This document shows positions 42,688-51,891 of a DNA stretch of 64,000 bases, piece by piece. The translations under genes and the position numbers were made by a program. The stretch is from Spirosoma agri (GTDB taxonomy: Bacteria; Bacteroidota; Bacteroidia; Cytophagales; Spirosomataceae): positions 372,001 through 436,000 of the forward strand of contig NZ_JAAGNZ010000001.1 in NCBI RefSeq assembly GCF_010747415.1, given 5' to 3'. Every line of letters starts with the position of its first letter. The stretch's first letter is position 1. The notes under the pieces were generated by a model, which had not been told where the DNA came from, did no database searches, and was given only the letters and a program-made list of their open reading frames with translations.

Positions 42688-43707
42688 TTAGGCGGAATGC
42701 TCATGGAGTCGACGGGCTTTCTGGCGGATCAAAATGGGTACGATCAAGAAGCTAATACTGCTGAGCAACAGGGCAAAGCCGGTCTGTACCGCGTGCATAA
42801 AGGTCGCTTTGGCTACACTTTCGGCTTCAGGCATTCCATAGAGCATTAATACCCGACTGACCAGAAAATGATACGTACCAACCCCGCCCTGGGTAGGTAC
42901 GGCTAAGCCGCCAAGTGAACTGGCTGCCATAACCGAAAGGGCCGCTGCCGGGGGGAGGGTAACTGTCTGCGTCGACGCAGCAAATAGCGTATAATTAGCC
43001 AGATAGATCAGTACATAACTCACCACGGTTAAACAAACGAACCAACCGGGCTGCCTGAGTCTTTGAATACTCATAAAGCCACGGCCAATCTCACGACCGA
43101 TGGTCATAAGTTTACGCACGAGGGTATGCTGCCGGAAGCCTTTGGTCTGGACGAACCAGCCCACGAATCCGAGTAGAAGTAAGCCGGCCAGTACCGCAGT
43201 CAAGAACAAGGGAGCAAGCGGTTGATTCGGTGCTAATCGGGCTAGTAGGGGAGTGAGCAAGTCTGAAAAATAGACGCCAACCCGCTTAAATTCAACGAGT
43301 ATCGTCAGGCCAACCAGCAGACCCAGCATGAGCAGATCAATAACGCGTTCGGCAACGACGGAGCCAAAGCCCTGAGCCAGCGGAATATCGTCGGTCCGTT
43401 GCAGCGTACCGCAACGAGTCAGTTCACCCGCCCCCGGAATGATCAGGCTGGCCAGGGTTCCGGCGAGGATCGCAATGGTTGTTCGGACTAAAGAAGGTTG
43501 ATAGCCAAGCGCCTGTAAGGTTAACCGCCACCGGGCTGCTCGCACAACCGTATATAAACCAATCTGAAACGCCACCAGAAGCAGCCAGCGATAGTCGGCT
43601 TTGCGAAACTGATCGCCAATACTGGCAAGCGACGTATCTTTAAGTGCGTACAGTAAAAGCAGGATGGCCAGCCCAATCGGAAAAATGCGCCGGAGTAGTC
43701 GCTTCAT
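42688..43707 (-). CDS. Flippase-like (lysylphosphatidylglycerol synthase TM / UPF0104) membrane protein
   Basis: This is a 339-residue polytopic inner-membrane protein with about eight helices, including FPIGLAILLLLYALKD, LLLVAFQIGLYTVVRAARW and LLLSSISFLIVPILI. The motifs LIPGAGELTRCGTLQRTDDI and LAVPTQGGVGTYHFLVSRVL are typical of the AglD2/UPF0104 group. Members are thought to move lipid-linked sugars across membranes or support glycosylation. ATG 43707 was chosen over an upstream TTG at 43719. It is divergent from the GT2/DUF2304 genes, which are likely partners in lipid-linked sugar handling; this is inference from position. Confidence 0.83.
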   Translation of the reverse strand: MKRLLRRIFPIGLAILLLLYALKDTSLASIGDQFRKADYRWLLLVAFQIGLYTVVRAARWRLTLQALGYQPSLVRTTIAILAGTLASLIIPGAGELTRCGTLQRTDDIPLAQGFGSVVAERVIDLLMLGLLVGLTILVEFKRVGVYFSDLLTPLLARLAPNQPLAPLFLTAVLAGLLLLGFVGWFVQTKGFRQHTLVRKLMTIGREIGRGFMSIQRLRQPGWFVCLTVVSYVLIYLANYTLFAASTQTVTLPPAAALSVMAASSLGGLAVPTQGGVGTYHFLVSRVLMLYGMPEAESVAKATFMHAVQTGFALLLSSISFLIVPILIRQKARRLHEHSA

Positions 43708-43767
43708 GAACAGGATCAATAAACGGGTGCAAGATAAATAAACATACTGAGAGAGTATGGCACAGAA

Positions 43768-43799
43768 TTTGGACCATACGCGCCGTAGCCTTAATTTTG
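43768..43799 (+). promoter_or_regulatory. Consensus Bacteroidota promoter for the GT2 / DUF2304 genes
   Basis: TTTG (43768-43771), a 20-nt spacer, then TAATTTTG (43792-43799) match the -33 TTTG and -7 TAnnTTTG elements exactly. Transcription from about 43806 gives a ~48-nt leader to the ATG at 43854. This is the best promoter match I found in the window. Confidence 0.65.
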
Positions 43800-43853
43800 A
43801 GTAGCTCCCTCATAGACAGGGTCTGGACAACCTCTTTTCTGTTTTTTTGACGA

Positions 43854-44576
43854 ATGAAAGTCGCTCTGAGCATACTGGTTGTTGTACCGTGTTTTAATGA
43901 AGAAGAAGCGATTACGGGGGTTGTGTCGGAGCTGAACGTTGTCCGTGATCAGCATAAACTGAATCTGGATGTCCTGGCGGTTAATGACTGCTCGACCGAT
44001 GGAACGCTGGCGGTTATCAGAACGCTGGATTGCCTTTATCTGGACTTACCCGTAAATCTGGGCATCGGTGGGGCTATGCAGGCGGGTTACCGCTACGCCT
44101 TTCGTCACGGCTATGCTATTGCGATACAGGTGGACGGTGATGGGCAGCACCCCGCCAATGAGTTGCTGAAGCTTATCCAGCCCGTATTGGAAGACCGGGC
44201 TGATGTCGTTATCGGCTCTCGTTTTCTGGAGCGCGTCGGTTTTCAGTCTTCAGTTACCCGGCGTCTGGGCATTCGTTACTTTCGCTGGCTGAATCAATTG
44301 CTCATTCGTAAAACCATTCACGACAGTACATCGGGTTTTCGGGCGTTCAACCGCCGGACCATTGAACTGGTGAATCGCTATTATCCGGACGAGTATCCGG
44401 AACCCGAAGCCATTGTTCAGTTTGGATTGAATAAACTGCGTATCGCCGAAGTGCCGGTCGTGATGCGGGAACGTCAGGGAGGAAAATCATCGATTACCTT
44501 TATCCGGTCATTGTATTACATGTTCAAAGTGACGATGGGTACGTTATTCGTCTATATTCGTTTACGCAAACAATGA
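43854..44576 (+). CDS. Family 2 glycosyltransferase (polyprenyl-phosphate sugar synthase type)
   Basis: This is a 240-residue GT-A enzyme with motifs LVVVPCFNEEEAI, LAVNDCSTDGTL, LPVNLGIGGAMQAGY, the metal-binding DxD in QVDGDGQHPANELL, and GSRFLERVG. The layout resembles dolichol- or undecaprenyl-phosphate mannosyl/glucosyl transferases without the C-terminal membrane domain. It would load a sugar onto a lipid phosphate for use by membrane glycosyltransferases. The DUF2304 gene follows 7 bases after its stop. The large membrane protein at 45107 is a candidate acceptor enzyme. Confidence 0.88.
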   Translation: MKVALSILVVVPCFNEEEAITGVVSELNVVRDQHKLNLDVLAVNDCSTDGTLAVIRTLDCLYLDLPVNLGIGGAMQAGYRYAFRHGYAIAIQVDGDGQHPANELLKLIQPVLEDRADVVIGSRFLERVGFQSSVTRRLGIRYFRWLNQLLIRKTIHDSTSGFRAFNRRTIELVNRYYPDEYPEPEAIVQFGLNKLRIAEVPVVMRERQGGKSSITFIRSLYYMFKVTMGTLFVYIRLRKQ

Positions 44577-44583
44577 CCTTGTT

Positions 44584-44988
44584 ATGGAATCGTTACCGAT
44601 AACAATTCAGGTATTGAGTCTGCTGGGGGCCATCAGTTTCATGGTGTTCATTGCCCGGCTTATTGTGAAAGGCAAGTTGCGGGAAGAGTATTCCTTTATC
44701 TGGATTGCCTGCACGATTGTACTGATCATCTTCTCGGTCTGGCGAACGGGTCTGACGCAGATTTCACTGCTGCTGGGCGTTTATTACCCGCCGTCGCTGA
44801 TCTTTCTGCTTGGCCTTTTTGCTGTCATTGGGTTCCTGGTTCACCTGTCGGTCGTTATTTCTAAGTTACAACAGTCTATAAAAGATCTTACCCACGAAGT
44901 GGCCTTTCTAAAAAAGGAAATGGCCGAGAAAAAACGCCATGATGGGCTGGTATTGAGTGAGGATACAGAACAGACTCCTGCCCATTAA
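44584..44988 (+). CDS. DUF2304 small membrane protein
   Basis: This is a 134-residue protein with three hydrophobic helices (VLSLLGAISFMVFIARLIV, FIWIACTIVLIIFSVW, LIFLLGLFAVIGFLVHLSVV), each separated by short loops, then a cytosolic charged coiled coil. This matches DUF2304, which is commonly found beside lipid-phosphate sugar synthases, as here. It may hold the GT2 enzyme at the membrane; no function is proven. The gap to the GT2 gene is 7 bases, so they are co-transcribed. Confidence 0.82.
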   Translation: MESLPITIQVLSLLGAISFMVFIARLIVKGKLREEYSFIWIACTIVLIIFSVWRTGLTQISLLLGVYYPPSLIFLLGLFAVIGFLVHLSVVISKLQQSIKDLTHEVAFLKKEMAEKKRHDGLVLSEDTEQTPAH

Positions 44989-45077
44989 GACGCTTTTTCG
45001 GTAAGGCTCATCCGGGTAAGTTACGGGTCGTCAAAAATAGCCTTATCGCAAAATCCGCGTATTGATAAATGGCCGCT

Positions 45078-45085
45078 TACTTTTG
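45078..45085 (+). promoter_or_regulatory. Candidate -7 box upstream of the large membrane protein gene
   Basis: TACTTTTG matches TAnnTTTG exactly, 21 bases before the ATG at 45107. The nearest TTG is only 13 nt upstream, so the -33 element is unsure. Confidence 0.35.
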
Positions 45086-45106
45086 TCATAACTTCTTGCC
45101 TAACCC

Positions 45107-47200
45107 ATGTCAAAAAAGAAAAAAGCCGTAGTGCCCAGCCAACCAAGTCAACCACAACCGGCTAGCAAAACAACCCCCCTACCTGTACAAAAGAACGCCG
45201 TTGGTAAATCGGCTACTCCGCCTGAACCCTTCGTTGAACCGGCTGATCAACCCTTTGAACTGATCCGTTTTGATAAACGGGTAAAGTGGTTCACCGCCAT
45301 CTGGCTCGGGTTGTTCCTGATCCTCGCGCTGAGCAAAATACACTTCTCGTCGATCCCCTACTGGAACCAGGTCATTCCAGATGGATCAAATCCGAAACGA
45401 GGGCTTATTGCGGGCACACCACGGGCTATTCGTATGGATGAGTGGGCGGCTATGGTTCCGTTTGTGCTGTCGCAGGCAAACAATGGGTATCCGCAGGAAA
45501 ATCCGGCTATCGGTGGCGAAAAGCCGGGACTAGTTGTTTATCTGCCGATCAAGCACTTTATCACGGTTTTCAGACCCAACTACTGGGGGTTCACGTTTCT
45601 GGATACCGATCGGGGATTTGCCTGGAACGGTTTGTTCTATCCGTTTTTTGGCTTGCTCGTTGTCGTTTACCTGTTTCTGGTCCTGACGAAAAATCAGTTC
45701 TGGCTATCGCTGTTTGGTGCGGTTTGGTTTGTGTTATCGCCAGCCATAGCCTGGTGGTCTTTCTCCCCACTGACCCACGTTTTTTCGGGCTCGCTGATCT
45801 TACTGGCCTCATTCTATATCTTCTATGCCCGGCAGGCAAAAACGCTGATTTGGGCCGGAGTGCTGTTTGCCTGGGCGTTGATCACCTTCTCACTGAACCT
45901 CTATCCGCCTTATCAGGTCCCGTTTGGCTATCTGCTGATCTTCTTGCTGATTGGCTTTGTCTGGAGCAATTACCGCAAAGAGCTTCTGTTTAATCAGCTA
46001 ATCGGCAAAATAATCACCTTTGGTCTGGCTGGCTTAGTGATTGCCGCGGTGGTTTATGCCTATTACGTGGATGCGAAACCGACCATCGATGTCATGTCGA
46101 ATACCGTGTATCCGGGTAAGCGCAGCGATTCGGGGGGAACGGGCTTCATTGCCAACTGGCTCTCCGAATACTATTCGGGATGGTTATTGAATGATCAGCG
46201 CTTTCCTAAAGAGTGGCTGAATATCTGTGAGTTATCGCACGCGGTCACGTTTATGCCAGTCATTGCCATTTCGCTGGGACTTTACTTTTCAAAAACGAAA
46301 AAAATCGACCCGCTGCTAACGATCATACTGGCATACAGCGTTATTCTGCTTGTCTGGATTCAGTTTGGTTTCCCCACTTTTCTGGCTAAAGCAACGCTGC
46401 TGGATGTAAGCCCCACCCGTCGAACCCAGGTGCCACTGGGTATGGCGAATGTGGTGTTGGCGGTGTTGTATCTGGCTTACATACGGGGTCGTAGTCTGGC
46501 AATCTCGGCCTCCGTGAAGACAGCTCTGATTGCATTTGTCGTTGTGTTTATGGTCTATGCCGCCTGGCTGAATCTAACCGACTCAAATGGCTATTACAAA
46601 GCATACCAGCTGTTTATTCCAACGCTGTTCTTCATGGTGCTCAATTACCTGATGCTGCCTGTGCAGAGTTTTCGGTATAAGGCCGTTTTGGTCAGTGGAT
46701 TAATGGTACTGTTTTCGCTGCCTAGTCTGGGAATCAACCCGTTATCGGTCGGTTTATCGCCGATTACGGAACACGTATTGTACCAGAAGGTCAGCGAGTT
46801 GCACAAACAGGAGCCTAAAGCCCGGTGGGTCGTGATTGGGAGTCAATACCTGACCTATCTGGTGACCGCTACCGGTGTCAATCAGTTGAGTGGTATCAAA
46901 TTCATGCCCGACTTTAAGACGATGCGGGTACTCGATCCGACGGCGAAGCGTGATTCGGCTTACAACCGGTATGCCCACACGGTCTATGCATCGTATATCG
47001 ACGGTCGCGATTCCACGATTATCGTCAATCAGTTTGAAGATGGGTATACAGTTGCGCTGGACCCCTGTTCGCCGAAGCTCAAGACGCTGGACGCCAAGTA
47101 CTTTATTTTCGAGAAAAAACCACAACCTGTCGAAGTTCGCTGCATGACGCAGGTCGCTACCTTGGGGTCCATTGAAATCTATAAACGCAATGACTTCTGA
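45107..47200 (+). CDS. Large polytopic membrane protein (possible GT-C-type glycosyltransferase)
   Basis: This is a 697-residue inner-membrane protein with a Lys/Pro-rich cytosolic N-terminus (1-60) and about 12-14 hydrophobic helices, then a soluble C-terminal domain of ~120 residues ending ATLGSIEIYKRNDF. The first loop after helix 1 contains RAIRMDEWAAMVPF, where an early acidic residue could be catalytic as in GT-C enzymes. I do not recognise a specific family. Its position after a lipid-phosphate sugar synthase suggests it uses the lipid-linked sugar to decorate a polymer; this is inference. Its stop overlaps the next gene by 11 bases. Confidence 0.65.
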   Translation: MSKKKKAVVPSQPSQPQPASKTTPLPVQKNAVGKSATPPEPFVEPADQPFELIRFDKRVKWFTAIWLGLFLILALSKIHFSSIPYWNQVIPDGSNPKRGLIAGTPRAIRMDEWAAMVPFVLSQANNGYPQENPAIGGEKPGLVVYLPIKHFITVFRPNYWGFTFLDTDRGFAWNGLFYPFFGLLVVVYLFLVLTKNQFWLSLFGAVWFVLSPAIAWWSFSPLTHVFSGSLILLASFYIFYARQAKTLIWAGVLFAWALITFSLNLYPPYQVPFGYLLIFLLIGFVWSNYRKELLFNQLIGKIITFGLAGLVIAAVVYAYYVDAKPTIDVMSNTVYPGKRSDSGGTGFIANWLSEYYSGWLLNDQRFPKEWLNICELSHAVTFMPVIAISLGLYFSKTKKIDPLLTIILAYSVILLVWIQFGFPTFLAKATLLDVSPTRRTQVPLGMANVVLAVLYLAYIRGRSLAISASVKTALIAFVVVFMVYAAWLNLTDSNGYYKAYQLFIPTLFFMVLNYLMLPVQSFRYKAVLVSGLMVLFSLPSLGINPLSVGLSPITEHVLYQKVSELHKQEPKARWVVIGSQYLTYLVTATGVNQLSGIKFMPDFKTMRVLDPTAKRDSAYNRYAHTVYASYIDGRDSTIIVNQFEDGYTVALDPCSPKLKTLDAKYFIFEKKPQPVEVRCMTQVATLGSIEIYKRNDF

Positions 47201-47885
47201 TCCACAACTAGCGGTGAATCTGTACGCCAGCAAATCGCAACAGTACTACACCAATGTCCGAACCGATCTGGTTAGTCTATTGCCCGCGTCGCCCACGCTG
47301 AAAGTGCTGGAAGTGGGCGCGGGCGGGGGCGACACGCTGGTGTATATCAAGGCGCAGAAACTGGCCAGTGAGGTGGTAGGCATCGATATCTTCGATCTTC
47401 CCGACACGAACCAGCGAAACCCGCTCATCGATCGCTTTATCATCGTTGATATCGAAAAAGATGCTTTAGATTATGCGCCCGGCTATTTTGACGTCATACT
47501 ATGTGGTGACGTTATCGAGCATCTGGTCGATCCCTGGGCTACCATAAAAAAGCTGGCAACGTATCTTAAGAAAGACGGGCTGCTGGTGATCAGTACGCCT
47601 AATTTTCGGCATCTGTACAATTTTATCACCATTTTTCTGCAGGGCGATTTTAAATATAACCCCGCCGGAGACTTGCTGGACAGAACTCATCTGCGCTTTT
47701 TCTGCAAGAAAAATATTGAAGAGCTAGTTCGAACGGAGGAGTTTGCTTTTCAGTCGATAGCACCGATTATTGCCTTTAAAGACTACAAACCTCGATTCTT
47801 CGTCCGGTTCTTCAATGCCGTTACCGGACGCTTATTCGAGCAGTTTATCGTGTCGCAGTACGTCGTTGTGGGCCGTAGGCGATAA
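47190..47885 (+). CDS. Class I SAM-dependent methyltransferase
   Basis: This is a 231-residue Rossmann-fold methyltransferase with motif I VLEVGAGGGDTLVYI, acidic loop GIDIFDLPD, motif IV VILCGDVIEHLVDPW and post-motif KKDGLLVISTPNFRHLYNF. It is of the Methyltransf_11/23 type found in glycan clusters, so a sugar or lipid-carrier methylation is possible. ATG 47190 is chosen over a TTG at 47172 because it begins a normal N-terminus and overlaps the upstream stop codon. It is convergent with the GT2 gene at 47910. Confidence 0.85.
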   Translation: MTSDPQLAVNLYASKSQQYYTNVRTDLVSLLPASPTLKVLEVGAGGGDTLVYIKAQKLASEVVGIDIFDLPDTNQRNPLIDRFIIVDIEKDALDYAPGYFDVILCGDVIEHLVDPWATIKKLATYLKKDGLLVISTPNFRHLYNFITIFLQGDFKYNPAGDLLDRTHLRFFCKKNIEELVRTEEFAFQSIAPIIAFKDYKPRFFVRFFNAVTGRLFEQFIVSQYVVVGRRR

Positions 47886-47909
47886 GAAATTAAACGCGAA
47901 ACCGCCTGT

Positions 47910-48794
47910 TCAATCTTGTGAGAGAGGCCCCTTTCGATAACGGATCGCGTCATGGATGGCTTTCAAAACCAGGCGGAGACGAACAAGTTTTTGATCTTCG
48001 AACAAGCCAATCTTAGCTGCTTCGATCAGAATCGTCAGGGCTGCCGTCAGGCTATAGCCGGGAGTGTGTTTCCAGTGATGCCGGGCTACAAGAATGCTAT
48101 TGCGAATGAGGTAGTAATTGCGGGCCGGGCTGTGAGAAACAAACGTTAGAGACGTTAGAGGTAGCCGTTTTTGGGTGCCGAGTCGGTGAATTAGATACAG
48201 GTTGGTCAGTTCAACGATGCGGTAACCGGCGGCTTTTAAGCGCAGGTCAAAATCATGATCGACAACATCGATGAACAGGCCATCGTCGAAAGGGCCGACC
48301 TGTTTGTACGCGGCTAAATTGACTAGATTGCCCGATGTCATCGTCGTGATCACCTCATTAGCCCGCGCCCGTTCGGGTGTTGGCTGCTCCGAAACAAGGG
48401 CCGACAGGATATGTTTCGGCGCTAGAATACCTACGGAATCCGACTGGTTCGTGGTCAGATAATGGATCATGCTCGAAACCAGATTGGCTGGAGCCCGGCT
48501 GTCGTCGTCCATCGTTAACAGATACTGATACCCGTCGCTGATGGCCTGTTGAGCCCCTACATTCAACGCCGTAGCGATGCCAACATTCTGCGGGAAAGGA
48601 TAATAGCGGATGCCTGGGTCATTGAGTAGCGTGCTCGTGATCCACGGCGATGTGATAGGTGAATTATCAACGACGTAAAGCCGGTCGATCTGAGCGCGGT
48701 ACGTTCTAATGTTTTCCAGACAGTCGGGTGGGCTGTTGTACAGAACGACAACACCGGCAATATCGGTCTGGCTAATCGATGGGTCTGCGCTCAT
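47910..48794 (-). CDS. Family 2 glycosyltransferase (rhamnosyltransferase-like)
   Basis: This is a 294-residue GT-A enzyme with IAGVVVLYNSPPDCLENI, DRLYVVDNSP, NVGIATALNVGAQQAI, the DxD-type motif LLTMDDDSRAP and DVVDHDFDLRLKAAGY. The combination resembles WbbL/RfbN-type rhamnosyltransferases, though acceptor and donor cannot be read from sequence. It is the distal gene of a minus-strand glycan run that starts with rfbF, 8 bases after the GT4 gene. It probably adds one sugar to a surface polymer, perhaps the CDP-sugar made upstream. Confidence 0.85.
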   Translation of the reverse strand: MSADPSISQTDIAGVVVLYNSPPDCLENIRTYRAQIDRLYVVDNSPITSPWITSTLLNDPGIRYYPFPQNVGIATALNVGAQQAISDGYQYLLTMDDDSRAPANLVSSMIHYLTTNQSDSVGILAPKHILSALVSEQPTPERARANEVITTMTSGNLVNLAAYKQVGPFDDGLFIDVVDHDFDLRLKAAGYRIVELTNLYLIHRLGTQKRLPLTSLTFVSHSPARNYYLIRNSILVARHHWKHTPGYSLTAALTILIEAAKIGLFEDQKLVRLRLVLKAIHDAIRYRKGPLSQD

Positions 48795-48802
48795 GGTGTG
48801 GG

Positions 48803-49975
48803 TTAGCCAATAGCGGTGTCGCTTTCTCGCCGTTTGCCGAGCAGTGTTTCGTATACCTGAACATGCAAAGCGAGTGTCGCTTCATTTGTGAACAAGTGAG
48901 CCGCTTGCTGTGACGTGGTCTGGTTCCGACTATCGATAATGCCTTGAGCCAGCGCCGAACTATTGGCGGGAGTGACCAGGTAGACGTTACCGCTGACCAC
49001 TTCAGGAATCGATCCCGCCTTTGTGGCAACGACGCTCTTGGCGAGTCGACAGGCTTCTATCGCGGCATAGCCAAAACCCTCCGCCAGTGACGGAATTACC
49101 ACGCAATCGACGCTTTGAAGGTAGGCAAACAGGTCGGCCCGCGTCTGTTTGTCCAGTACCTCGATGGCATCCGGTCGATTGAACGAGTGCAGCCGCTGAA
49201 CCAGTGAATCCCGAAGGGAAATGAAGTTAGGGGCCGACGGCCAGATAAAGCGAAAGGACGCCCTGGGCAATGTGTCCAGTACACCGGGAACGGCATCTAC
49301 CAGGTAGTCGAATCCTTTCGAGATACCGGGCCGCCCAAAGCCGAGTACCACGTAATCCTCCGCCGACCATCCTTTCGACCGTCTGAAAGCGGCCTTCTGC
49401 TCTTTGGTAAGCGTAACGTTGTCCATACTCGCGTAGTCAACGCCCGGATAAATGCGCTTGGCCCGTGACGTTGGAAAAAGTTGCTGATAATCCCGGAGTG
49501 TACTGTCTGAAATACAAATGACCTGATCGAAGTGGAAGCTAAGCAGAATACGCTCGATAAGCCGCAAGATGGTCGCTTTCAGCCGACTTTGTCCACTCAG
49601 GCTATACCATTTCTGATCCCACACTTCGTAGACCGTCAGCACCGTTTTTGTGCCGGTTACTTTTCCCGCAATCCAGGACGGGACAATTGAATTATAGGTA
49701 GCCGTATGAATCAAATCGTGCTTCCGGGCCAAGGTGATCGCCTTAACAATCGCCCAGAACGTGAAAAAATACCGCTGGGCAAAGGGAGGTACGCGCTGGC
49801 GAACGATGCGAACGCCGTTGTGAGACTCGTTATCTAGATAATCCGGGAAATTCTTTGGCGCGAGTACCGTTACCGTGTGGTTTTGCGCGGCCATACCCTC
49901 CGCCAACTGCTGAAACAGCAGTTCGGCCCCGCCAATATGAGGGTAGTAGTTGTCAACGATGTAAAGCAGCTTCAT
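48803..49975 (-). CDS. Family 4 glycosyltransferase (GT-B)
   Basis: This is a 390-residue GT-B enzyme. The N-terminal half has YYPHIGGAELLFQQLAEGMA and the C-terminal half has VLGFGRPGISKGFDYLVDAV and the nucleotide-binding VVIPSLAEGFGYAAIEACRL with the EX7E pair. It should be a retaining transferase acting on lipid-linked intermediates at the inner face of the inner membrane. It is 11 bases downstream of the next upstream GT2 gene and 8 bases upstream of the following one, in the same operon. Confidence 0.88.
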   Translation of the reverse strand: MKLLYIVDNYYPHIGGAELLFQQLAEGMAAQNHTVTVLAPKNFPDYLDNESHNGVRIVRQRVPPFAQRYFFTFWAIVKAITLARKHDLIHTATYNSIVPSWIAGKVTGTKTVLTVYEVWDQKWYSLSGQSRLKATILRLIERILLSFHFDQVICISDSTLRDYQQLFPTSRAKRIYPGVDYASMDNVTLTKEQKAAFRRSKGWSAEDYVVLGFGRPGISKGFDYLVDAVPGVLDTLPRASFRFIWPSAPNFISLRDSLVQRLHSFNRPDAIEVLDKQTRADLFAYLQSVDCVVIPSLAEGFGYAAIEACRLAKSVVATKAGSIPEVVSGNVYLVTPANSSALAQGIIDSRNQTTSQQAAHLFTNEATLALHVQVYETLLGKRRESDTAIG

Positions 49976-49986
49976 AGAGGAGAACG

Positions 49987-51018
49987 TTACATCGGTTTCT
50001 TGATCAGCGATTGCAACGACCAGAGCGTCTGAAATGTCCCCCGGAACAGCGGACGCAGCAGTTTGGCCTGTGGATTACCCAGCGACCAGAGCAGCAGCGA
50101 ACTCCAAATGGGTTGCCGGGCGATCTGCTGCTCAACCTGATCGATACCGCGTCGGGTTTTTTCGACAGAGATGTTGCCCCGTACCGACCAGAACAAAGCG
50201 ACTAGCAGCCAGCGCCTGGCCTGAAACAAACGCCATTCCCGAACGGTCGGATTGCCGGGTGCCAATACGGATGACTGTTCGACCAGGGTGCAGAGTTTGC
50301 CGGCATCACTGATAAACTCCAGAAAGCGGTCGTCGCTTGTTTTACCGTCAATGGCTGTCCAGTAACGCACCTTGCCGAGCGGTTTGTTGAGGTAAAAAAC
50401 ATCACCCAGTTCGTGCAGGGAAAAGACAATCGCTACGTCGAAAGCGAAAAAGAATTCACCCGAAAGCAAATGCCTGATTTGTTGATAGGCACTCCGGCGC
50501 ATGATCAGTGACGGGAAGAAGCCCAATAGTGGCCGAACGTTGAGTAACTCCAGCAACGATTCGTTCGCTGGACGGTAAGCAGTGTCTTTTCGATGGTAGA
50601 AAAACCGAATCTTCTCCAGGTCATAATGTTCGACGCATTCCAGTTCCGCGTAGCCAAATGACGTGTTGGGTCGCTCGATTAGCTCGGGAATCAGGGAGCG
50701 GACAAAATTGGGGTAGAGGTAATCATCGGAGCACAAAAAAACGACGAACTCTCCCGTTGCCTGATCGGCGGCAAACTGAAAATTCTGGGCCATCGGCAAA
50801 AACTGATCGGGCTTGCGAACACGCAAGCGTGTATCAGTGACCGAAGCCAGATAAGCCGGCACGTCGTTGGTCGAATGATTGTCGGATACAACGACTTCCA
50901 GATGGGTGTAGGTTTGGGCAAAGGCGCTTTCGAGGGCTTCCCGCAGGTATTGCAGCTTCTGATTATACACCGGAATGACAATACTGACGAGCGGCTGCGA
51001 CGGGGTGGGTGTAGACAT
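49987..51018 (-). CDS. Family 2 glycosyltransferase
   Basis: This is a 343-residue GT-A enzyme with PLVSIVIPVYNQKLQYLREA, HLEVVVSDNHSTNDVPAYLA, QAT-GEFVVFLCSDDYLYPNF where SDD is the DxD equivalent, and a ~120-residue C-terminal region ending with helices (WLLVALFWSVRG). It is cytosolic or peripheral. The donor cannot be told from sequence. It lies 15 bases downstream of the SDR gene and 11 bases upstream of the GT4 gene. Confidence 0.87.
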   Translation of the reverse strand: MSTPTPSQPLVSIVIPVYNQKLQYLREALESAFAQTYTHLEVVVSDNHSTNDVPAYLASVTDTRLRVRKPDQFLPMAQNFQFAADQATGEFVVFLCSDDYLYPNFVRSLIPELIERPNTSFGYAELECVEHYDLEKIRFFYHRKDTAYRPANESLLELLNVRPLLGFFPSLIMRRSAYQQIRHLLSGEFFFAFDVAIVFSLHELGDVFYLNKPLGKVRYWTAIDGKTSDDRFLEFISDAGKLCTLVEQSSVLAPGNPTVREWRLFQARRWLLVALFWSVRGNISVEKTRRGIDQVEQQIARQPIWSSLLLWSLGNPQAKLLRPLFRGTFQTLWSLQSLIKKPM

Positions 51019-51033
51019 GGCGGTTTCTGGGGA

Positions 51034-51891
51034 CTATGCGGTGAGGATCGTTTCCAATTTCTGGCTGTTGCCCCAGAAAGCCAGCGGTTCGTAGTCTGGA
51101 TACGGATAATAACCGAGGTTCAGCGTCAGCCGGTATTGATGTTCCTCCATAAATTGTTCCACCAGTGTTCGTACGGCAATCGGCCGACCACTACAGCAAT
51201 TGATAACCCCGGTAACGGTTGTCTGCAAAGCAGCCTGTACGATGTAGTTCGCGACGGTATCGATGGGTAGATAATCGCGGAGTTGTTCCCCTTTCGACAT
51301 GTTGAACACCATCTCGTTGCGTTGGGCAGCGGCTTCGACCTGGGCCAACAGCGACCTTGGATTTTGCCCTTTCCCATGCATATAGAACAAACGCAACCAC
51401 CTGAACGATACGTTTTGACCCGTCAAAAATAAGTCGAGGGCTTTGCGCAGTGTATCTTTTGCCAGGCCATAGGCCGTTGTGGGCTGGGTCGGCAACGCTT
51501 CGGATAAGCAACCACTTTGCAGACCATATTCCAGGCAGGTACCCGTTACGGTCAGGTTGGTTAGGCCGTTTCGGAGCAAATTGGTCAGAAACCGATAATG
51601 CTGGAGCCAGTACGTGTTGATGTGCGCCAGAGATTTATAATCCGGTAGCCCCTGCCATGCCAGATGGATAACGAGATCGGGCTTGTTGAAATACGTAAAT
51701 AGGTCAACGTCACTCGCGTCAGTACGTAGATCGAAGGGGATAAATTGCGTCTTTAATCGCGGAGTCGCTGGCTTAGTTCGGGCCGTAGTAATCACACGAA
51801 CGCCATCCAAAGTCAGCAATTGATCCACAACATAGTGACCAACAAAGCCCGTTGCACCGGTGACCAGCACTGTTTTTACGTCGCTCACCAT
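51034..51891 (-). CDS. NAD(P)-dependent sugar epimerase/dehydratase-family protein (SDR), likely 4-ketoreductase
   Basis: This is a 285-residue extended SDR with Rossmann motif VLVTGATGFVGHYVVDQLL and catalytic YxxxK in PTTAYGLAKDTLRKAL. GTCLEYGLQSG supplies the Ser/Thr-type region. The tail differs from RfbG in this window, so it is a separate enzyme. In its cassette, a 4-keto group is made by RfbG and then methylated, so reduction of the keto sugar is the likely job; this is inference. Its start overlaps the methyltransferase stop by 7 bases. Confidence 0.82.
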   Translation of the reverse strand: MVSDVKTVLVTGATGFVGHYVVDQLLTLDGVRVITTARTKPATPRLKTQFIPFDLRTDASDVDLFTYFNKPDLVIHLAWQGLPDYKSLAHINTYWLQHYRFLTNLLRNGLTNLTVTGTCLEYGLQSGCLSEALPTQPTTAYGLAKDTLRKALDLFLTGQNVSFRWLRLFYMHGKGQNPRSLLAQVEAAAQRNEMVFNMSKGEQLRDYLPIDTVANYIVQAALQTTVTGVINCCSGRPIAVRTLVEQFMEEHQYRLTLNLGYYPYPDYEPLAFWGNSQKLETILTA

